From positions 1 to 64,000 of the forward strand of contig CAYUCC010000019.1 in assembly GCA_964443225.1 (NCBI GenBank): DNA of 64,000 nucleotides. Direction: 5' to 3'. This stretch comes from SSC4 sp964443225. GTDB lineage: Bacteria > Chloroflexota > Anaerolineae > SSC4 > Amarolineaceae. This document shows positions 8,293-16,704 of this stretch, piece after piece; within the stretch, counting starts at the first letter, position 1; the number at the start of each line of letters is the position of its first letter. A model generated the notes under the pieces. It was not told the DNA's origin, made no database searches, and saw only the letters and a list, made by a program, of their open reading frames with translations. Made by a program: the position numbers and the translations under genes.

Positions 8293-8798
8293 CGAATCAC
8301 CTCGCTCAAATCAAGATCATCACGCCGCCAGATACCCGGCTCACTCGCCAGTGCCACCGCCATCTGGGCCAGGGTCCGGCCGGTGAGGGGGTGCACGTAG
8401 TCCGGCGCAATGTCGGCCAGGGGACGGACGACGTGTGCATAACGGGCAATATCCGGATCGGGCACACGGCGTTTGCCGAGAAAAAGCACATCCTGGTTGA
8501 ACAGGACCAGGTCGAGATCGATGGTGCGTGCGTCATTGGGATTGAACGTGCGCTGCCGCCCCAAGGCCAGTTCGATCGGGTCGAGCACCGTTTCTTTGAA
8601 CTGCGTCGCCGGCAGTGGCGTCTGGGCCATCAGGGCCGCATTCAGGAAATTGGGTTGGTTCGGATCCCCCACGGCGGCCGTTTCGTACACCGGTGAGACG
8701 GCCACCACCTGGCAGACCTGCGCCAGGCGGCGCACGGCCTGCACCAGGTTGGCTGCCGGGGCGATGTTGGAACCCAGGCTGACGTACGCCACGTTCAC
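8289..8798 (-). CDS. folK: 6-hydroxymethyl-dihydropterin pyrophosphokinase (HPPK)
   Basis: HPPK transfers pyrophosphate from ATP to 6-hydroxymethyl-7,8-dihydropterin. The N-terminus VAYVSLGSNI and the magnesium-binding signature NDARTIDLDLVLF (residues 88-100, acidic ligands Asp94 and Asp96) are diagnostic. The start is GTG at 8798, 10 bases after the folB stop, with GAGGGT upstream. A more distal start would put a long non-homologous stretch inside folB. Length 169 aa is usual. Confidence 0.94.
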   Translation of the reverse strand: MNVAYVSLGSNIAPAANLVQAVRRLAQVCQVVAVSPVYETAAVGDPNQPNFLNAALMAQTPLPATQFKETVLDPIELALGRQRTFNPNDARTIDLDLVLFNQDVLFLGKRRVPDPDIARYAHVVRPLADIAPDYVHPLTGRTLAQMAVALASEPGIWRRDDLDLSEVIR

Positions 8799-8808
8799 CG
8801 CGGTACCC

Positions 8809-9189
8809 TCAGCCAGCACCCTCGAAATCGGCCGCCGTCCGCTCGATGCACACACCCACCGAGCGCGCATAACGCAGGGCACCCGGCTTTTCGAGCTGGA
8901 CCATCACCCGCACCACTTTGGGGAACTCGGTCAGGATGAGACGCGCGATTTCGGTTGCCAGTTTTTCGACGAGGAAAAAGTGCGAATTCTCCACCAGGTC
9001 GATGACCCGCTTGGTGACCTGTTTGTAGTTCACGGCATCGCCAATGTCGTCGGACGCGCCGGCGCGACGCACATCGACGTGCAGCGTCAGATTGATCAGA
9101 ACATCCTGGGGTTTGTCGCGTTCATCGGGGTTGATTCCCACGATGCAGCGCAGCAGGAGGTCATGGATTTGCACGCGGTCTGGGGTCAC
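8809..9189 (-). CDS. folB: Dihydroneopterin aldolase
   Basis: FolB cleaves 7,8-dihydroneopterin to 6-hydroxymethyl-dihydropterin and glycolaldehyde. The conserved core IHDLLLRCIVGINPDERDK (residues 8-26) holds the substrate-binding Glu23, and LEKPGALRYARSVGV carries the catalytic Lys101. The start is GTG with AGGAG seven bases upstream. It heads the folB-folK-folE run. No folP is present in the window. Confidence 0.93.
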   Translation of the reverse strand: MTPDRVQIHDLLLRCIVGINPDERDKPQDVLINLTLHVDVRRAGASDDIGDAVNYKQVTKRVIDLVENSHFFLVEKLATEIARLILTEFPKVVRVMVQLEKPGALRYARSVGVCIERTAADFEGAG

Positions 9190-9271
9190 TTGTCATCTCC
9201 TGATGTCGGTTCGCTGGTTCCCCAGCTTTGCAGCCGTACGCCAGGATTGGACGCCGTGACGGCGCGGGTGG

Positions 9272-10099
9272 TCACTGGTCGTGCGGCCGCCGGCGGTACA
9301 GCGCAAACGCCACGGTGCCATATTCGGCCTGGCGTTCCAGGTCGAGGCCCTGTGCGGCGAACATGTCGTGAACGTCGGATGCGGGCCAGAAGTGAATACC
9401 GCCGGCCGCGGCTGCCTGTTGTGCACTGCGTCCGAGGGGTGTGGGGGCGGTGAGAAGATGCATGGAGAAAAAAGGTGCGCCTGGTTTGAGGACACGCGCC
9501 GCGTCCTGGATAACCAGCGCTGGGATTTTGAACTCATTGAGCGAGCCACCGCACACCATGCCGTCGATGCTGGCGGTGCGCAGGGGCAGCTGTTCGCCTT
9601 CGGCACACAGCAGGTGCACGTTGCCCAGGTTTTCATGGCGAATGCGTCGCCCGGCCTGCTGCAGCATACGCAGCGAGCTGTCGACGGCAATGATCTCACG
9701 TGGGGCCCCGTGCACGCTGGCACTGCGCGCCAGCGAACGCGCATAAAGACCATGCGAACAGGCCAGGTCGACAAAGAGACCCGGACCTTCTGGGGCCAGC
9801 CAATCGTCGAGCAGCGCCAACTCACGGTCGAAACCGAATGGTTCCCCGCTGAGCAGCGTCAGGGACCGCCGGCGCCACAGATTTTCGTACCCCCAGGCCA
9901 CCGGCCAGGTGAAATTGGTCCACTGTGCCGGCGTGCGAAAGTGCGGGCCATGCGGCAGCAGGTCCAGAATACCATCGACGACGCGATACTGCGACTGGCA
10001 CGCACCGCAGCGCACTGTTTCCGGCGCGTACGCCAGACGTTCCCACTGTGCCTCGCCACACGCCGTACACGTGACCCAGTCCAAAAGTTCAAACGCCAT
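9272..10099 (-). CDS. Zinc-ribbon SAM-dependent methyltransferase
   Basis: The 275-residue protein starts with a short zinc ribbon (Cys11, Cys14, Cys31, Cys34 in VTCTACG and VRCGACQSQYRVVDGILDLLP) and continues with a class I Rossmann methyltransferase (GLFVDLACSHGLYARSLA, then IIAVDSSLRMLQQA and VLKPGAPFFSMHLL). This layout is shared by RlmA-like and UbiE-like proteins. The substrate cannot be assigned. Start ATG 10099 has GGAG upstream. Position just upstream of folB suggests it heads the pterin/carotenoid run, but that is only context. Confidence 0.8.
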   Translation of the reverse strand: MAFELLDWVTCTACGEAQWERLAYAPETVRCGACQSQYRVVDGILDLLPHGPHFRTPAQWTNFTWPVAWGYENLWRRRSLTLLSGEPFGFDRELALLDDWLAPEGPGLFVDLACSHGLYARSLARSASVHGAPREIIAVDSSLRMLQQAGRRIRHENLGNVHLLCAEGEQLPLRTASIDGMVCGGSLNEFKIPALVIQDAARVLKPGAPFFSMHLLTAPTPLGRSAQQAAAAGGIHFWPASDVHDMFAAQGLDLERQAEYGTVAFALYRRRPHDQ

Positions 10100-10211
10100 C
10101 CCGAGCGCTCCGATCGATCGAAAACATGCTGCGCAACCCGATTGCAGACGAGTCCATCCGACCCGCTGTCTCTCGCAGGTAATCGGTTCGAGACATACAA
10201 CTATCGACGTA

Positions 10212-10291
10212 AGGGCTTGTAAAAGAATATCTTCCTGCAAAATGGCCGGAATTCGCCGCAAAGCACGGTAAGTTATTCTTTTGCAAGCCCT
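10212..10291 (+). repeat. 80-bp hairpin element, copy A
   Basis: The arms pair as AGGGCTTGTAAAAGAATA with TATTCTTTTGCAAGCCCT around an asymmetric core that includes TGGCCGGAATTCGCCGC. It ends two bases from the TAG stop of the sigma-factor gene and about 110 bp before the methyltransferase start, so it separates two minus-strand genes. Orientation is defined by the core; this copy is in the plus orientation. Confidence 0.9.
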
Positions 10292-10293
10292 AA

Positions 10294-10923
10294 CTATGCC
10301 GCGGCCAGGGCCACCTGGTGCTGCAGCATGTTCGTCAGCGACTTGCGTCCTCGATGCACCCGCATCTTCATGGCACTCAAGCCAGCCTGCGCTGCCGCCG
10401 CCATTTCCTGGTAGCTCAATCCTTCCAATTCACGCTGTACCAGCGCCTGGCGGTAGGGCTCATCCAGGGCGGCGAGAGCGCTGTGCACCAGCGCAACCTG
10501 CTCCGACTGCAGTACCACCTGCTCCGGCGTCTTCGACTGCCAGGAGAACGGATCTGCGTCCAGCGTCAGCGTTTCACCCAGGTCGGACCACTCGGTGTCC
10601 GCCGCCTGTGGCCGCCGCCGCCGCTTTTCCAGGGCATCCAGACAGGCGTTGACCGCAATCCGGTACATCCACGTGCTGAACCGAGCCCGACCTTCGAAAC
10701 GACCCAGGGACCGGTAAATCTTGATGAATACTTCCTGCGCCTGATCTTCCGCTTCCTCGGCGTTACCCATCATCCGCAAACACAACCCGTACACCTTGTT
10801 CTGGTAACGCGTCACAAGGATATCGAACGCCTGGCCATAACGCGCCGCGTCGTCCACAAAGAGCTGAACCAGGGTCTCATCCTCAAGCTGCTGAAGCTCG
10901 TTCTGCGCAATTCCGGTTCTCAT
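10294..10923 (-). CDS. RNA polymerase ECF-type sigma factor
   Basis: The 209-residue protein has sigma region 2 (AFDILVTRYQNKVYGLCLRM, then AEEAEDQAQEVFIKIYRSL and RFSTWMYRIAVNACLDALEKRRRR) and region 4 (ALAALDEPYRQALVQRELEG, then LSYQEMAAAAQAG). Region 3 is missing, as in ECF sigma factors. An anti-sigma gene does not follow; downstream lies the hairpin element and a methyltransferase. The start ATG has GGAGG upstream and a consensus sigma70-type promoter lies at 10987-11015, so it is transcribed by the housekeeping polymerase. The signal it answers to is unknown. Confidence 0.92.
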   Translation of the reverse strand: MRTGIAQNELQQLEDETLVQLFVDDAARYGQAFDILVTRYQNKVYGLCLRMMGNAEEAEDQAQEVFIKIYRSLGRFEGRARFSTWMYRIAVNACLDALEKRRRRPQAADTEWSDLGETLTLDADPFSWQSKTPEQVVLQSEQVALVHSALAALDEPYRQALVQRELEGLSYQEMAAAAQAGLSAMKMRVHRGRKSLTNMLQHQVALAAA

Positions 10924-10986
10924 GATAAGCCTCCGCTACATGGTTCCTTCTGACCGCTCATGCCACACTATCCTTCACATGTGGCT

Positions 10987-11015
10987 ATTATACAACCGTG
11001 TTCGGAGTTTGTCAA
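10987..11015 (-). promoter_or_regulatory. Consensus sigma70-type promoter of the ECF sigma gene
   Basis: On the minus strand TTGACA (11015-11010), a 17-bp spacer and TATAAT (10992-10987) match the consensus at every position. It lies just beyond the stop of the hydrolase gene. The leader is about 60 nt. Confidence 0.8.
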
Positions 11016-11032
11016 ATGTTTGAACATGCAAT

Positions 11033-12421
11033 TTAGAACTGAGGTGGCCATCCCCATTCGGCAGCCACGCGTTGAATATCGAGCACGTCGATGGCACCGC
11101 TGCTGTCCACATCGTAGCGCGGATCATAGCCGGGCTGTCCGTTAGTGAGCGACCAGGCGCCGGCTACGGCCTGGAGGTCCAACACATCGACCACCGCATC
11201 GCAGGCGGCTGGCGCCACGTCGTAGCGGTAGCAGGTCACGGTCAGGGGTGGTAGGATCGAGCGCTGCTGCTCATTGCCGGCACTGTCGCGCACGGCCAGG
11301 GCATACTCGTAGGAACCGGCGGGCAGGCCAACGTCGTGGAAGGTGCCGAGCATGCCGGTTTGGGCAACCGGTTCGAAAGCGGGCGTGGCCGTCAGCCGGC
11401 GGTAGAGGTTGTAGCCCGCCAGCGGTTCCACGGCGTACGGCTGCCAGGTCAGCTGGGCTGCACCGCCCAACGCGCTGGCGGCCGCCAGCGCCGATTGTGG
11501 CTCGGTATTGCGCCGGGTCAGCTGACCATCGAGGCGGCCCGCGGCCAGGTCATCGGCCAGGCCTGTGCCGTGCAGGTAATAGAAATAGTCGGCTTCAGCG
11601 CGCAGATAGTAGCGCAGCCAGGCCGTCACATAGCGCCGGATCACCTGGCGGCGGGTGCTGCTGGCACTGCCACAGAAGAGCGTGCACGAGAAGTCTGTCG
11701 GGTCTTCGAAATCGCAGTGCGTGGCGCCCACGGCCACGTACTGCGCACGTTGCGCCGCTGCGTTGAGCGGGTAGAGCTGCGTGTAACCAGCGCTGGCATT
11801 GCAGCTGCTGGCGGGCGCGGCCGCCCACGCCGCGGGCATCGTCAATCCGGCACCCAGGGCGGTGAGATCAGCACCCGAAGCCGGCACCGGATCGAGCGTC
11901 ATGCTGGCCCGGATGCGCGTGTCCTGGCCAGCCGCGACCCACGCAGCCATGCCGCCAGCCGAATGTCCCAACACGCCAAAACGGTCCGTCGCCACCTGAC
12001 CCCAAAACCGCGAGCCGGGATCGGCATTTTGTGCCTCGAGCCAGTCGAGCGCCGCACCGATTTTGGCCGCCCACACGTCGAAATCGGGTGCCAGGGGGTT
12101 GGGAAAGTCCACCGTGACCACGACGAAACCGTGGGAAGCCAGGAACGTGGCGTTGCCCACATGGTTCGCGCGGCTGCGCGCAAATCCGTGACCCAATACC
12201 AGGCCCGGAAACGGCCCCCCCACCGCAACCACCCCACCCGTGCCCGGGTAAAAAACCGTTGCCCCCTGACCCGTCAACGTAAAACTAAACTGATCCACCG
12301 CATACGGCCCCGCCACCCCCGGATCCGGCGGCACCCCCCCCTCCGCCTCAACCACCGGCCCCAACCCCACCCAAACCACGCACACCACAAGCAACCACCG
12401 CACAAACCCTCTCCCACCCAC
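11033..12421 (-). CDS. Secreted alpha/beta hydrolase with FN3-like and dockerin domains
   Basis: The 462-residue protein begins with a signal peptide (hydrophobic core LLVVCVVWVGLG). The hydrolase domain (about 35-300) resembles the cutinase-like/chlorophyllase-like family: oxyanion segment PGLVLGHGFARS, nucleophile GHSAGG (Ser154), probable acid Asp177 and His235 in GATHCDFEDP. An FN3-like module follows (LTWQPYAVEPLAGYNLYRR). The C-terminus (409-462) has two dockerin type I repeats, the second YDVDSSGAIDVLDIQRVAAE. Its substrate is unknown; polyester or glyceride esters fit the fold. The start is GTG 12421 behind GGAGGGG; GTG 12403 is an alternative. A heptanucleotide repeat lies immediately upstream. 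Confidence 0.85.
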   Translation of the reverse strand: MGGRGFVRWLLVVCVVWVGLGPVVEAEGGVPPDPGVAGPYAVDQFSFTLTGQGATVFYPGTGGVVAVGGPFPGLVLGHGFARSRANHVGNATFLASHGFVVVTVDFPNPLAPDFDVWAAKIGAALDWLEAQNADPGSRFWGQVATDRFGVLGHSAGGMAAWVAAGQDTRIRASMTLDPVPASGADLTALGAGLTMPAAWAAAPASSCNASAGYTQLYPLNAAAQRAQYVAVGATHCDFEDPTDFSCTLFCGSASSTRRQVIRRYVTAWLRYYLRAEADYFYYLHGTGLADDLAAGRLDGQLTRRNTEPQSALAAASALGGAAQLTWQPYAVEPLAGYNLYRRLTATPAFEPVAQTGMLGTFHDVGLPAGSYEYALAVRDSAGNEQQRSILPPLTVTCYRYDVAPAACDAVVDVLDLQAVAGAWSLTNGQPGYDPRYDVDSSGAIDVLDIQRVAAEWGWPPQF

Positions 12422-12426
12422 AGCGC

Positions 12427-12467
12427 CCCTCCCTACTCCCTACTCCGTACTCCCTACTCCCCACTCC
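12427..12467. repeat. Heptanucleotide tandem repeat (CTCCCTA)n
   Basis: Five to six imperfect units of CTCCCTA, including the variant units CTCCGTA and CTCCCCA, lie between the divergent hydrolase and TPR genes. A second array of the same unit is at 37774-37810. Confidence 0.85.
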
Positions 12468-12469
12468 GA

Positions 12470-12498
12470 TTGCATATCCAAAAAGGTTGTGTTACAAT
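12470..12498 (+). promoter_or_regulatory. Sigma70-type promoter of the TPR gene
   Basis: TTGCAT (12470-12475), a 17-bp spacer and TACAAT (12493-12498) lie 20 bp before the TPR gene start. The -35 box begins just after the tandem heptamer array. Confidence 0.75.
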
Positions 12499-12517
12499 AC
12501 TGCCAGGGAGCCAGAAC

Positions 12518-13156
12518 ATGAACCGGCTGGGAAAATTGCTAAAACGGGTCGACCGGTTGATGCGTCAGGAACAACCGTGGCAGGCTGCTCAGGTACTTGA
12601 GCAGATTCTGGCCACGCGCCCGGTGGACGACAAGACGTGTGAAGTGCTGAGCGCCTACCTGGGCGATATCTACCTGGCCCTGGACGACCTGTCGCGCGCC
12701 GAATCGAACATCACCCACGCCCTGGAACACAACAGCGGCGCCAGCCACTACCACTATTTGTTAGGCATGGTCTTTTCGGCCGGTCTGCGCTGGCGCGAGG
12801 CGATCGATGCCTTGTGGCATGCGATCGAGCTGTCACCCGACGATGACGAATACCTGCGGGCCCTGGGTTGGGCGGTATTCAGCTCGGGTGACGAAGCGCA
12901 AGGTCGCTCATTGCTGCAAGAGGCGCTGCGTGTCAACGTGAGCAACATGGTCACCCTGACCGACCTGGCGCTTGTGTACACACGTGCTACCCAGTTTCCC
13001 GAAGCACTGGACTGTGCCAGGCAGGCACTCGAACTCGATCCACACTCTGTCCTGGCCAAAGACGTGCTGCGTGTGGTCCAACTGCGAAAGCTCGAACACG
13101 AGCGCGTCGAAGCCAAAAAAGGCGGCCCGATGGCTGAAGTCGGCATGGCGCCCTGA
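12518..13156 (+). CDS. TPR-repeat protein
   Basis: The 212-residue protein is built of helical pairs with TPR spacing. Recognisable repeats are LGDIYLALDDLSRAESNITHAL, YLLGMVFSAGLRWREAIDALWHAIELSP, LGWAVFSSGDEAQGRSLLQEAL and LALVYTRATQFPEALDCARQALELDP. No enzymatic domain or signal peptide is present, so it is probably a cytoplasmic scaffold; its partners are unknown. ATG 12518 lies 20 bp after the -10 box. A strong terminator follows at 13192-13236. It is the only plus-strand gene in the first 32 kb. Confidence 0.85.
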   Translation: MNRLGKLLKRVDRLMRQEQPWQAAQVLEQILATRPVDDKTCEVLSAYLGDIYLALDDLSRAESNITHALEHNSGASHYHYLLGMVFSAGLRWREAIDALWHAIELSPDDDEYLRALGWAVFSSGDEAQGRSLLQEALRVNVSNMVTLTDLALVYTRATQFPEALDCARQALELDPHSVLAKDVLRVVQLRKLEHERVEAKKGGPMAEVGMAP

Positions 13157-13191
13157 CCGGACGCTGCTGCATGACCGATGATGACAAAGAG

Positions 13192-13236
13192 GGCTGAGAG
13201 GACCAGGGTGACTCACCAGGTCCTCTCAGCCTTTTT
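13192..13236 (+). terminator. Intrinsic terminator, TPR gene (also ends the ftsZ side)
   Basis: GGCTGAGAGGACC pairs with GGTCCTCTCAGCC (13219-13231), a perfect 13-bp stem, followed by TTTTT. On the opposite strand the same stem ends transcripts leaving ftsZ, with a weaker CTCTTT tract. Confidence 0.92.
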
Positions 13237-13255
13237 GCATAAAAGGGTTCGCCGG

Positions 13256-14401
13256 CTACTTTTCGTTGACCCGTTTGCGAATGAACGCCGGCACGTCTAG
13301 GTCTTCGCGTTTGAAGGTCCGCGACGGAAAGGGGATGGTCTGCCCCGTAGGTACCGGCTGTGTGGCGGGCGTACGCCCATCCAGGCGTGTCGACTGGGTC
13401 GCCGTGGTGGCGGGACGGCGCTGCATGTGGGCGACGTCGAAGCCCGTGGCAATGACGGTGATACGAATTTCGTCCGCCATGCTGGGATCGATCACGGCAC
13501 CGAAGATGATGTTGGCGTCGGGATGTGCGCTGGCGCGTACGATCTCGGCGGCCTCGTTGACCTCGAAGAGGGTCATGTCGGCGCCACCGGTCACGTTGAA
13601 CAGAATGCCCTGCGCACCTTCGATCGAGACATCGAGCAGCGCGCTGTGAATGGCCTGCTCGGCGGCCTGCTGGGCACGGTTTTCGCCGCGGGCACGGCCA
13701 ATGGCCATGAGGGCGGCGCCCCCATCGCTCATGATGGTGCGCACGTCGGCAAAGTCCAGGTTGATCAGCCCGGGTACCGTAATCAACTCCGAGATACCCT
13801 GGATGCCCTGGCGTAACACATCATCCGCCACCGCAAATGCAGTCTCCACCGATGCCTTTTTATCCACGACCTGCAGCAGACGGTCGTTGGGAATGACGAT
13901 CATCGTGTCGACGTGGTCTTTGAGGCGGTTGATACCATCGTCGGCGGCGCGGTTGCGCCGCGTGCCCTCGAACGAAAACGGTCGCGTGACCACACCGATG
14001 GTCAGCGAACCCATCTCGCGCGAGACCCGCGCGATCACCGGTGCCGCCCCGGTGCCGGTGCCACCCCCGATGCCGGCAGTGACGAAGACCATATCGGCAC
14101 CTTTGATCAGCGCCTTGATCTCCTCCTCCGACTCTTCGGCTGCTTTCTGGCCGATTTCGGGATTTCCACCCGAACCCAGCCCCTTGGTGAGCTTGTCACC
14201 GATGCGCAGCCGGTGCGGGGCCTGCGAGAGCATGAGCGCCTGGGCATCGGTATTGATGGCAACAAACTCGACACCCTGGATCCCGGCCTCGATCATACGA
14301 TTGACGGCATTGGAGCCACCACCCCCAATACCCAGAACCTTGATCTGGGCCACGTTTTCGACGTACGGCTGCTGTGGCTTGCGCGTGACTGGCGTAGACA
14401 T
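13256..14401 (-). CDS. ftsZ: Cell division GTPase FtsZ
   Basis: FtsZ polymerises into the cytokinetic ring. The tubulin signature GGGTGTG is at residues 112-118, KVLGIGGGGSNAVNRM at 21-36 begins the nucleotide-binding domain, and the C-terminal peptide DVPAFIRKR, used for docking to FtsA, is present at the end. Length 381 aa is normal. It is the last gene of the dcw cluster, 78 bp downstream of ftsA, with AGGAGG ten bases before the ATG. Confidence 0.98.
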   Translation of the reverse strand: MSTPVTRKPQQPYVENVAQIKVLGIGGGGSNAVNRMIEAGIQGVEFVAINTDAQALMLSQAPHRLRIGDKLTKGLGSGGNPEIGQKAAEESEEEIKALIKGADMVFVTAGIGGGTGTGAAPVIARVSREMGSLTIGVVTRPFSFEGTRRNRAADDGINRLKDHVDTMIVIPNDRLLQVVDKKASVETAFAVADDVLRQGIQGISELITVPGLINLDFADVRTIMSDGGAALMAIGRARGENRAQQAAEQAIHSALLDVSIEGAQGILFNVTGGADMTLFEVNEAAEIVRASAHPDANIIFGAVIDPSMADEIRITVIATGFDVAHMQRRPATTATQSTRLDGRTPATQPVPTGQTIPFPSRTFKREDLDVPAFIRKRVNEK

Positions 14402-14479
14402 CGGAACTTGCCTCCTTGTGTGTTTCTGATGGAATGAAATGCAACAACACCTGTGCCGAAAAAACGTGTAACCCGCTGC

Positions 14480-15709
14480 TCAATGGGGATCTGGCAGTAA
14501 GTTACGTAGCCAGTGTACGACCCGCTCCAGGAACGGGGAAGGCGCATTCCGTTGTCGCCCAGGGTGACGCTGTTGAGATCCCCACAACAGCAGCCCCACA
14601 CTCGTTGCATGCGTCGGATTGCGCAGTTCGTCGCGCAGTCCGCTGATTTGACTCTTGGGTACACCAATGCGCACCGGCATCTGCAGCGTCTGGCGGCCCA
14701 GGTCGACCCAACCGGGCAGCTGCGCCGCCCCACCGGTCAAAACGACCCCCGCCGGCAGCAGACCATCGTAACCGCTGCGTTTGATCTCGCGCAGAACCAG
14801 CTCGACCATCTCTTCAGCGCGGGCCTGCAAGATCTCCGCCAGGAACCGGCGCTGGACCTGCTCGTGCCCCTGGTCACCAAACTGGCTGATCTGTATCGAT
14901 TCATCGGTCGGCAGCGCGGCCGGGTCCAGGTTTCCATAACGCAGCTTCAATGACTCGGCCACTTTGAACGGCGTATGCAGCCCCACCGCCAGGTCCTGTG
15001 TCAGGTGGTTGCCACCGACGTCAAGCACTACCACGTGATACGGCGCCCCCTCGAGAAAAATGGCGATGTCGGTCGTGCCGCCGCCAATGTCGGCCAACGT
15101 CACCCCCATGTCGCGTTCCGCCGACGTCAACACCGCTTCGGCCGCGGCCAGGGAACCAAGCACCAGGTCCTCCACTTCGACGTCGTTGCTCGTCACGCAG
15201 TTGACCAGGTTGGCCACCGCAGTGGCCGCCCCCGTGATCACCTGGGCATCGACCTCCAGCCGAAAACCGTGCATGCCGATGGGATCGCGCACCCCTTGCT
15301 GCTCATCCACGGTCCAGGTGCGCGGTGCCGTGTAGATGATGTCACGGTTGTGCGGAATGGCAATGGCACGCGCTGCCTCCAACGCCCGTTCGACGTCCTC
15401 GTGGGTGATCCCCTGCTGGGCTTTGCGCACCGCGGCCACTCCGTGGCTGGATACGTTGCCGATGTGGTTGCCAGAAACGCTGACAAACGCCCGTTCGATC
15501 CGGTGTCCAGCCGCTTCCTCGGCGCGGTGAAGCGATTCTCCGATGGCGCCGGTGGCTTCGGTGATGTTGACCACGACACCACGGCGCAGACCATGCGCGG
15601 CGGTTTGCCCCATCCCGATGATGTGCACCGCGTCATCGCTGGTCATCTCACCCACCAGGGTGCAGATCTTCGTCGTGCCGACATCGATGCCGGCAATCAA
15701 GTTGCTCAC
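14480..15709 (-). CDS. ftsA: Cell division protein FtsA
   Basis: FtsA is the actin-like ATPase that tethers FtsZ to the membrane. The phosphate-1 loop IAGIDVGTTKICTLVGE, phosphate-2 ADIGGGTTDIAIF and adenosine motif GVVLTGGAAQLPG are all present in order. The C-terminus VVHWLRNLLP is amphipathic, as expected for the membrane-targeting helix. The 409-residue length is standard. Confidence 0.96.
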   Translation of the reverse strand: MSNLIAGIDVGTTKICTLVGEMTSDDAVHIIGMGQTAAHGLRRGVVVNITEATGAIGESLHRAEEAAGHRIERAFVSVSGNHIGNVSSHGVAAVRKAQQGITHEDVERALEAARAIAIPHNRDIIYTAPRTWTVDEQQGVRDPIGMHGFRLEVDAQVITGAATAVANLVNCVTSNDVEVEDLVLGSLAAAEAVLTSAERDMGVTLADIGGGTTDIAIFLEGAPYHVVVLDVGGNHLTQDLAVGLHTPFKVAESLKLRYGNLDPAALPTDESIQISQFGDQGHEQVQRRFLAEILQARAEEMVELVLREIKRSGYDGLLPAGVVLTGGAAQLPGWVDLGRQTLQMPVRIGVPKSQISGLRDELRNPTHATSVGLLLWGSQQRHPGRQRNAPSPFLERVVHWLRNLLPDPH

Positions 15710-15815
15710 CGTCGAACCTCGCTATCGTGAGTCGCCCTGCTTCTGACGACTTCGGCTGCCTGCACGAGCCAATGCGGGCCATCGTGTGACCCGCCCATGA
15801 TGCCGTGTCCGGGCA

Positions 15816-16691
15816 CTAGCGCACAAACGGTCGATCATCTACCCGCAGGTCGATCACCGAGGGAACGGCGCCCCGCTTCTGCCATTCGGCCTCGATCGCC
15901 CGCAGGACGTCGAGTTTTGCCTGCAAATCGCCACGTATCCCAAACACCACATCCGTACCCGCACGTGACCGGAAATGCAAGCCATTCTGGGCATCGTACT
16001 GGTACGTGAGCGTGTCCGGCAGCAGCTGCTGCAGGCTGAACAAGGCTGTGGCAACCGGCGCCTGCATGTGCACCACCGGCAGTCCACCAGGTCCGATGGG
16101 TGGCGACCCCGTTGCCGATGGCTCGACCGCTGCGCCCTGCGTATCGATGAGCTGCAGCAGCGGTGTCTCAGGACCCTTCCCTAGCGGCGGCAGCGCGACG
16201 CCCGCGCGGTCCACCCACGCCGTACCTTGGGCCGTCTGCCACATGATCAATGGCACCCGCTCGGTGACGTCAATGCGCACACCGGCCGGCAGCCGGAAAC
16301 GCACCCGCGCCATCGAAACGTACGGCAATGCCGTCTCGATGGCTGCTTCCGCCTGTCGCTCGTCGAGCCAGAAGATGCTCTTCCCTTCCAGTCCGGCTTG
16401 TGTATAGATCTCCTCGGCGGCAACCAGCTGCGTTCCCTGAACCTCGGCCCCAAAGGCGTAAAAATTGTCAAAGGACATGAACACATACAACAGGCCGGCC
16501 AGCAGACCAATCAGCCACAGGCTGAGCAGTTTGGCCGGATGCCAGCCCGTGCTGCGGACCATCGAACGCTGAATGGGCTGGATACGCACCGGACCCAGCG
16601 TCAGACCGGCATCCATACGGCGGCGCGATCGACGTTTTTGCTGCACGACCGCGCTTGCTTTGCGGGTACTTCCGGTCCTGCGAATGGTCAC
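15816..16691 (-). CDS. ftsQ: Cell division protein FtsQ/DivIB
   Basis: The 291-residue protein has a basic cytoplasmic N-terminus with QQKRRSRRR, one transmembrane helix (about 53-73), and an extracytoplasmic POTRA domain (EVQGTQLVAAEEIYTQAGLEG) followed by the FtsQ core (SMARVRFRLPAGVRIDVTER). These features and its place between ddl and ftsA identify it. A proline- and glycine-rich loop PSATGSPPIGPGGLP is inserted in the core. FtsQ links early and late divisome proteins. Confidence 0.88.
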   Translation of the reverse strand: MTIRRTGSTRKASAVVQQKRRSRRRMDAGLTLGPVRIQPIQRSMVRSTGWHPAKLLSLWLIGLLAGLLYVFMSFDNFYAFGAEVQGTQLVAAEEIYTQAGLEGKSIFWLDERQAEAAIETALPYVSMARVRFRLPAGVRIDVTERVPLIMWQTAQGTAWVDRAGVALPPLGKGPETPLLQLIDTQGAAVEPSATGSPPIGPGGLPVVHMQAPVATALFSLQQLLPDTLTYQYDAQNGLHFRSRAGTDVVFGIRGDLQAKLDVLRAIEAEWQKRGAVPSVIDLRVDDRPFVR

Positions 16692-16704
16692 CCTAACCTC
16701 GTCT

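Noticed and set aside
10212..10291. Hairpin elements as ordinary intrinsic terminators
   Set aside because: The T-rich part is within the stem rather than after it, and the stem contains a long asymmetric core. A role in RNA end formation is still possible.
11336..12517. Upstream extension of the TPR frame and antisense frames over the hydrolase gene
   Set aside because: The TPR homology, promoter and ATG all point to 12518; the extension runs antisense to a gene with clear catalytic motifs.
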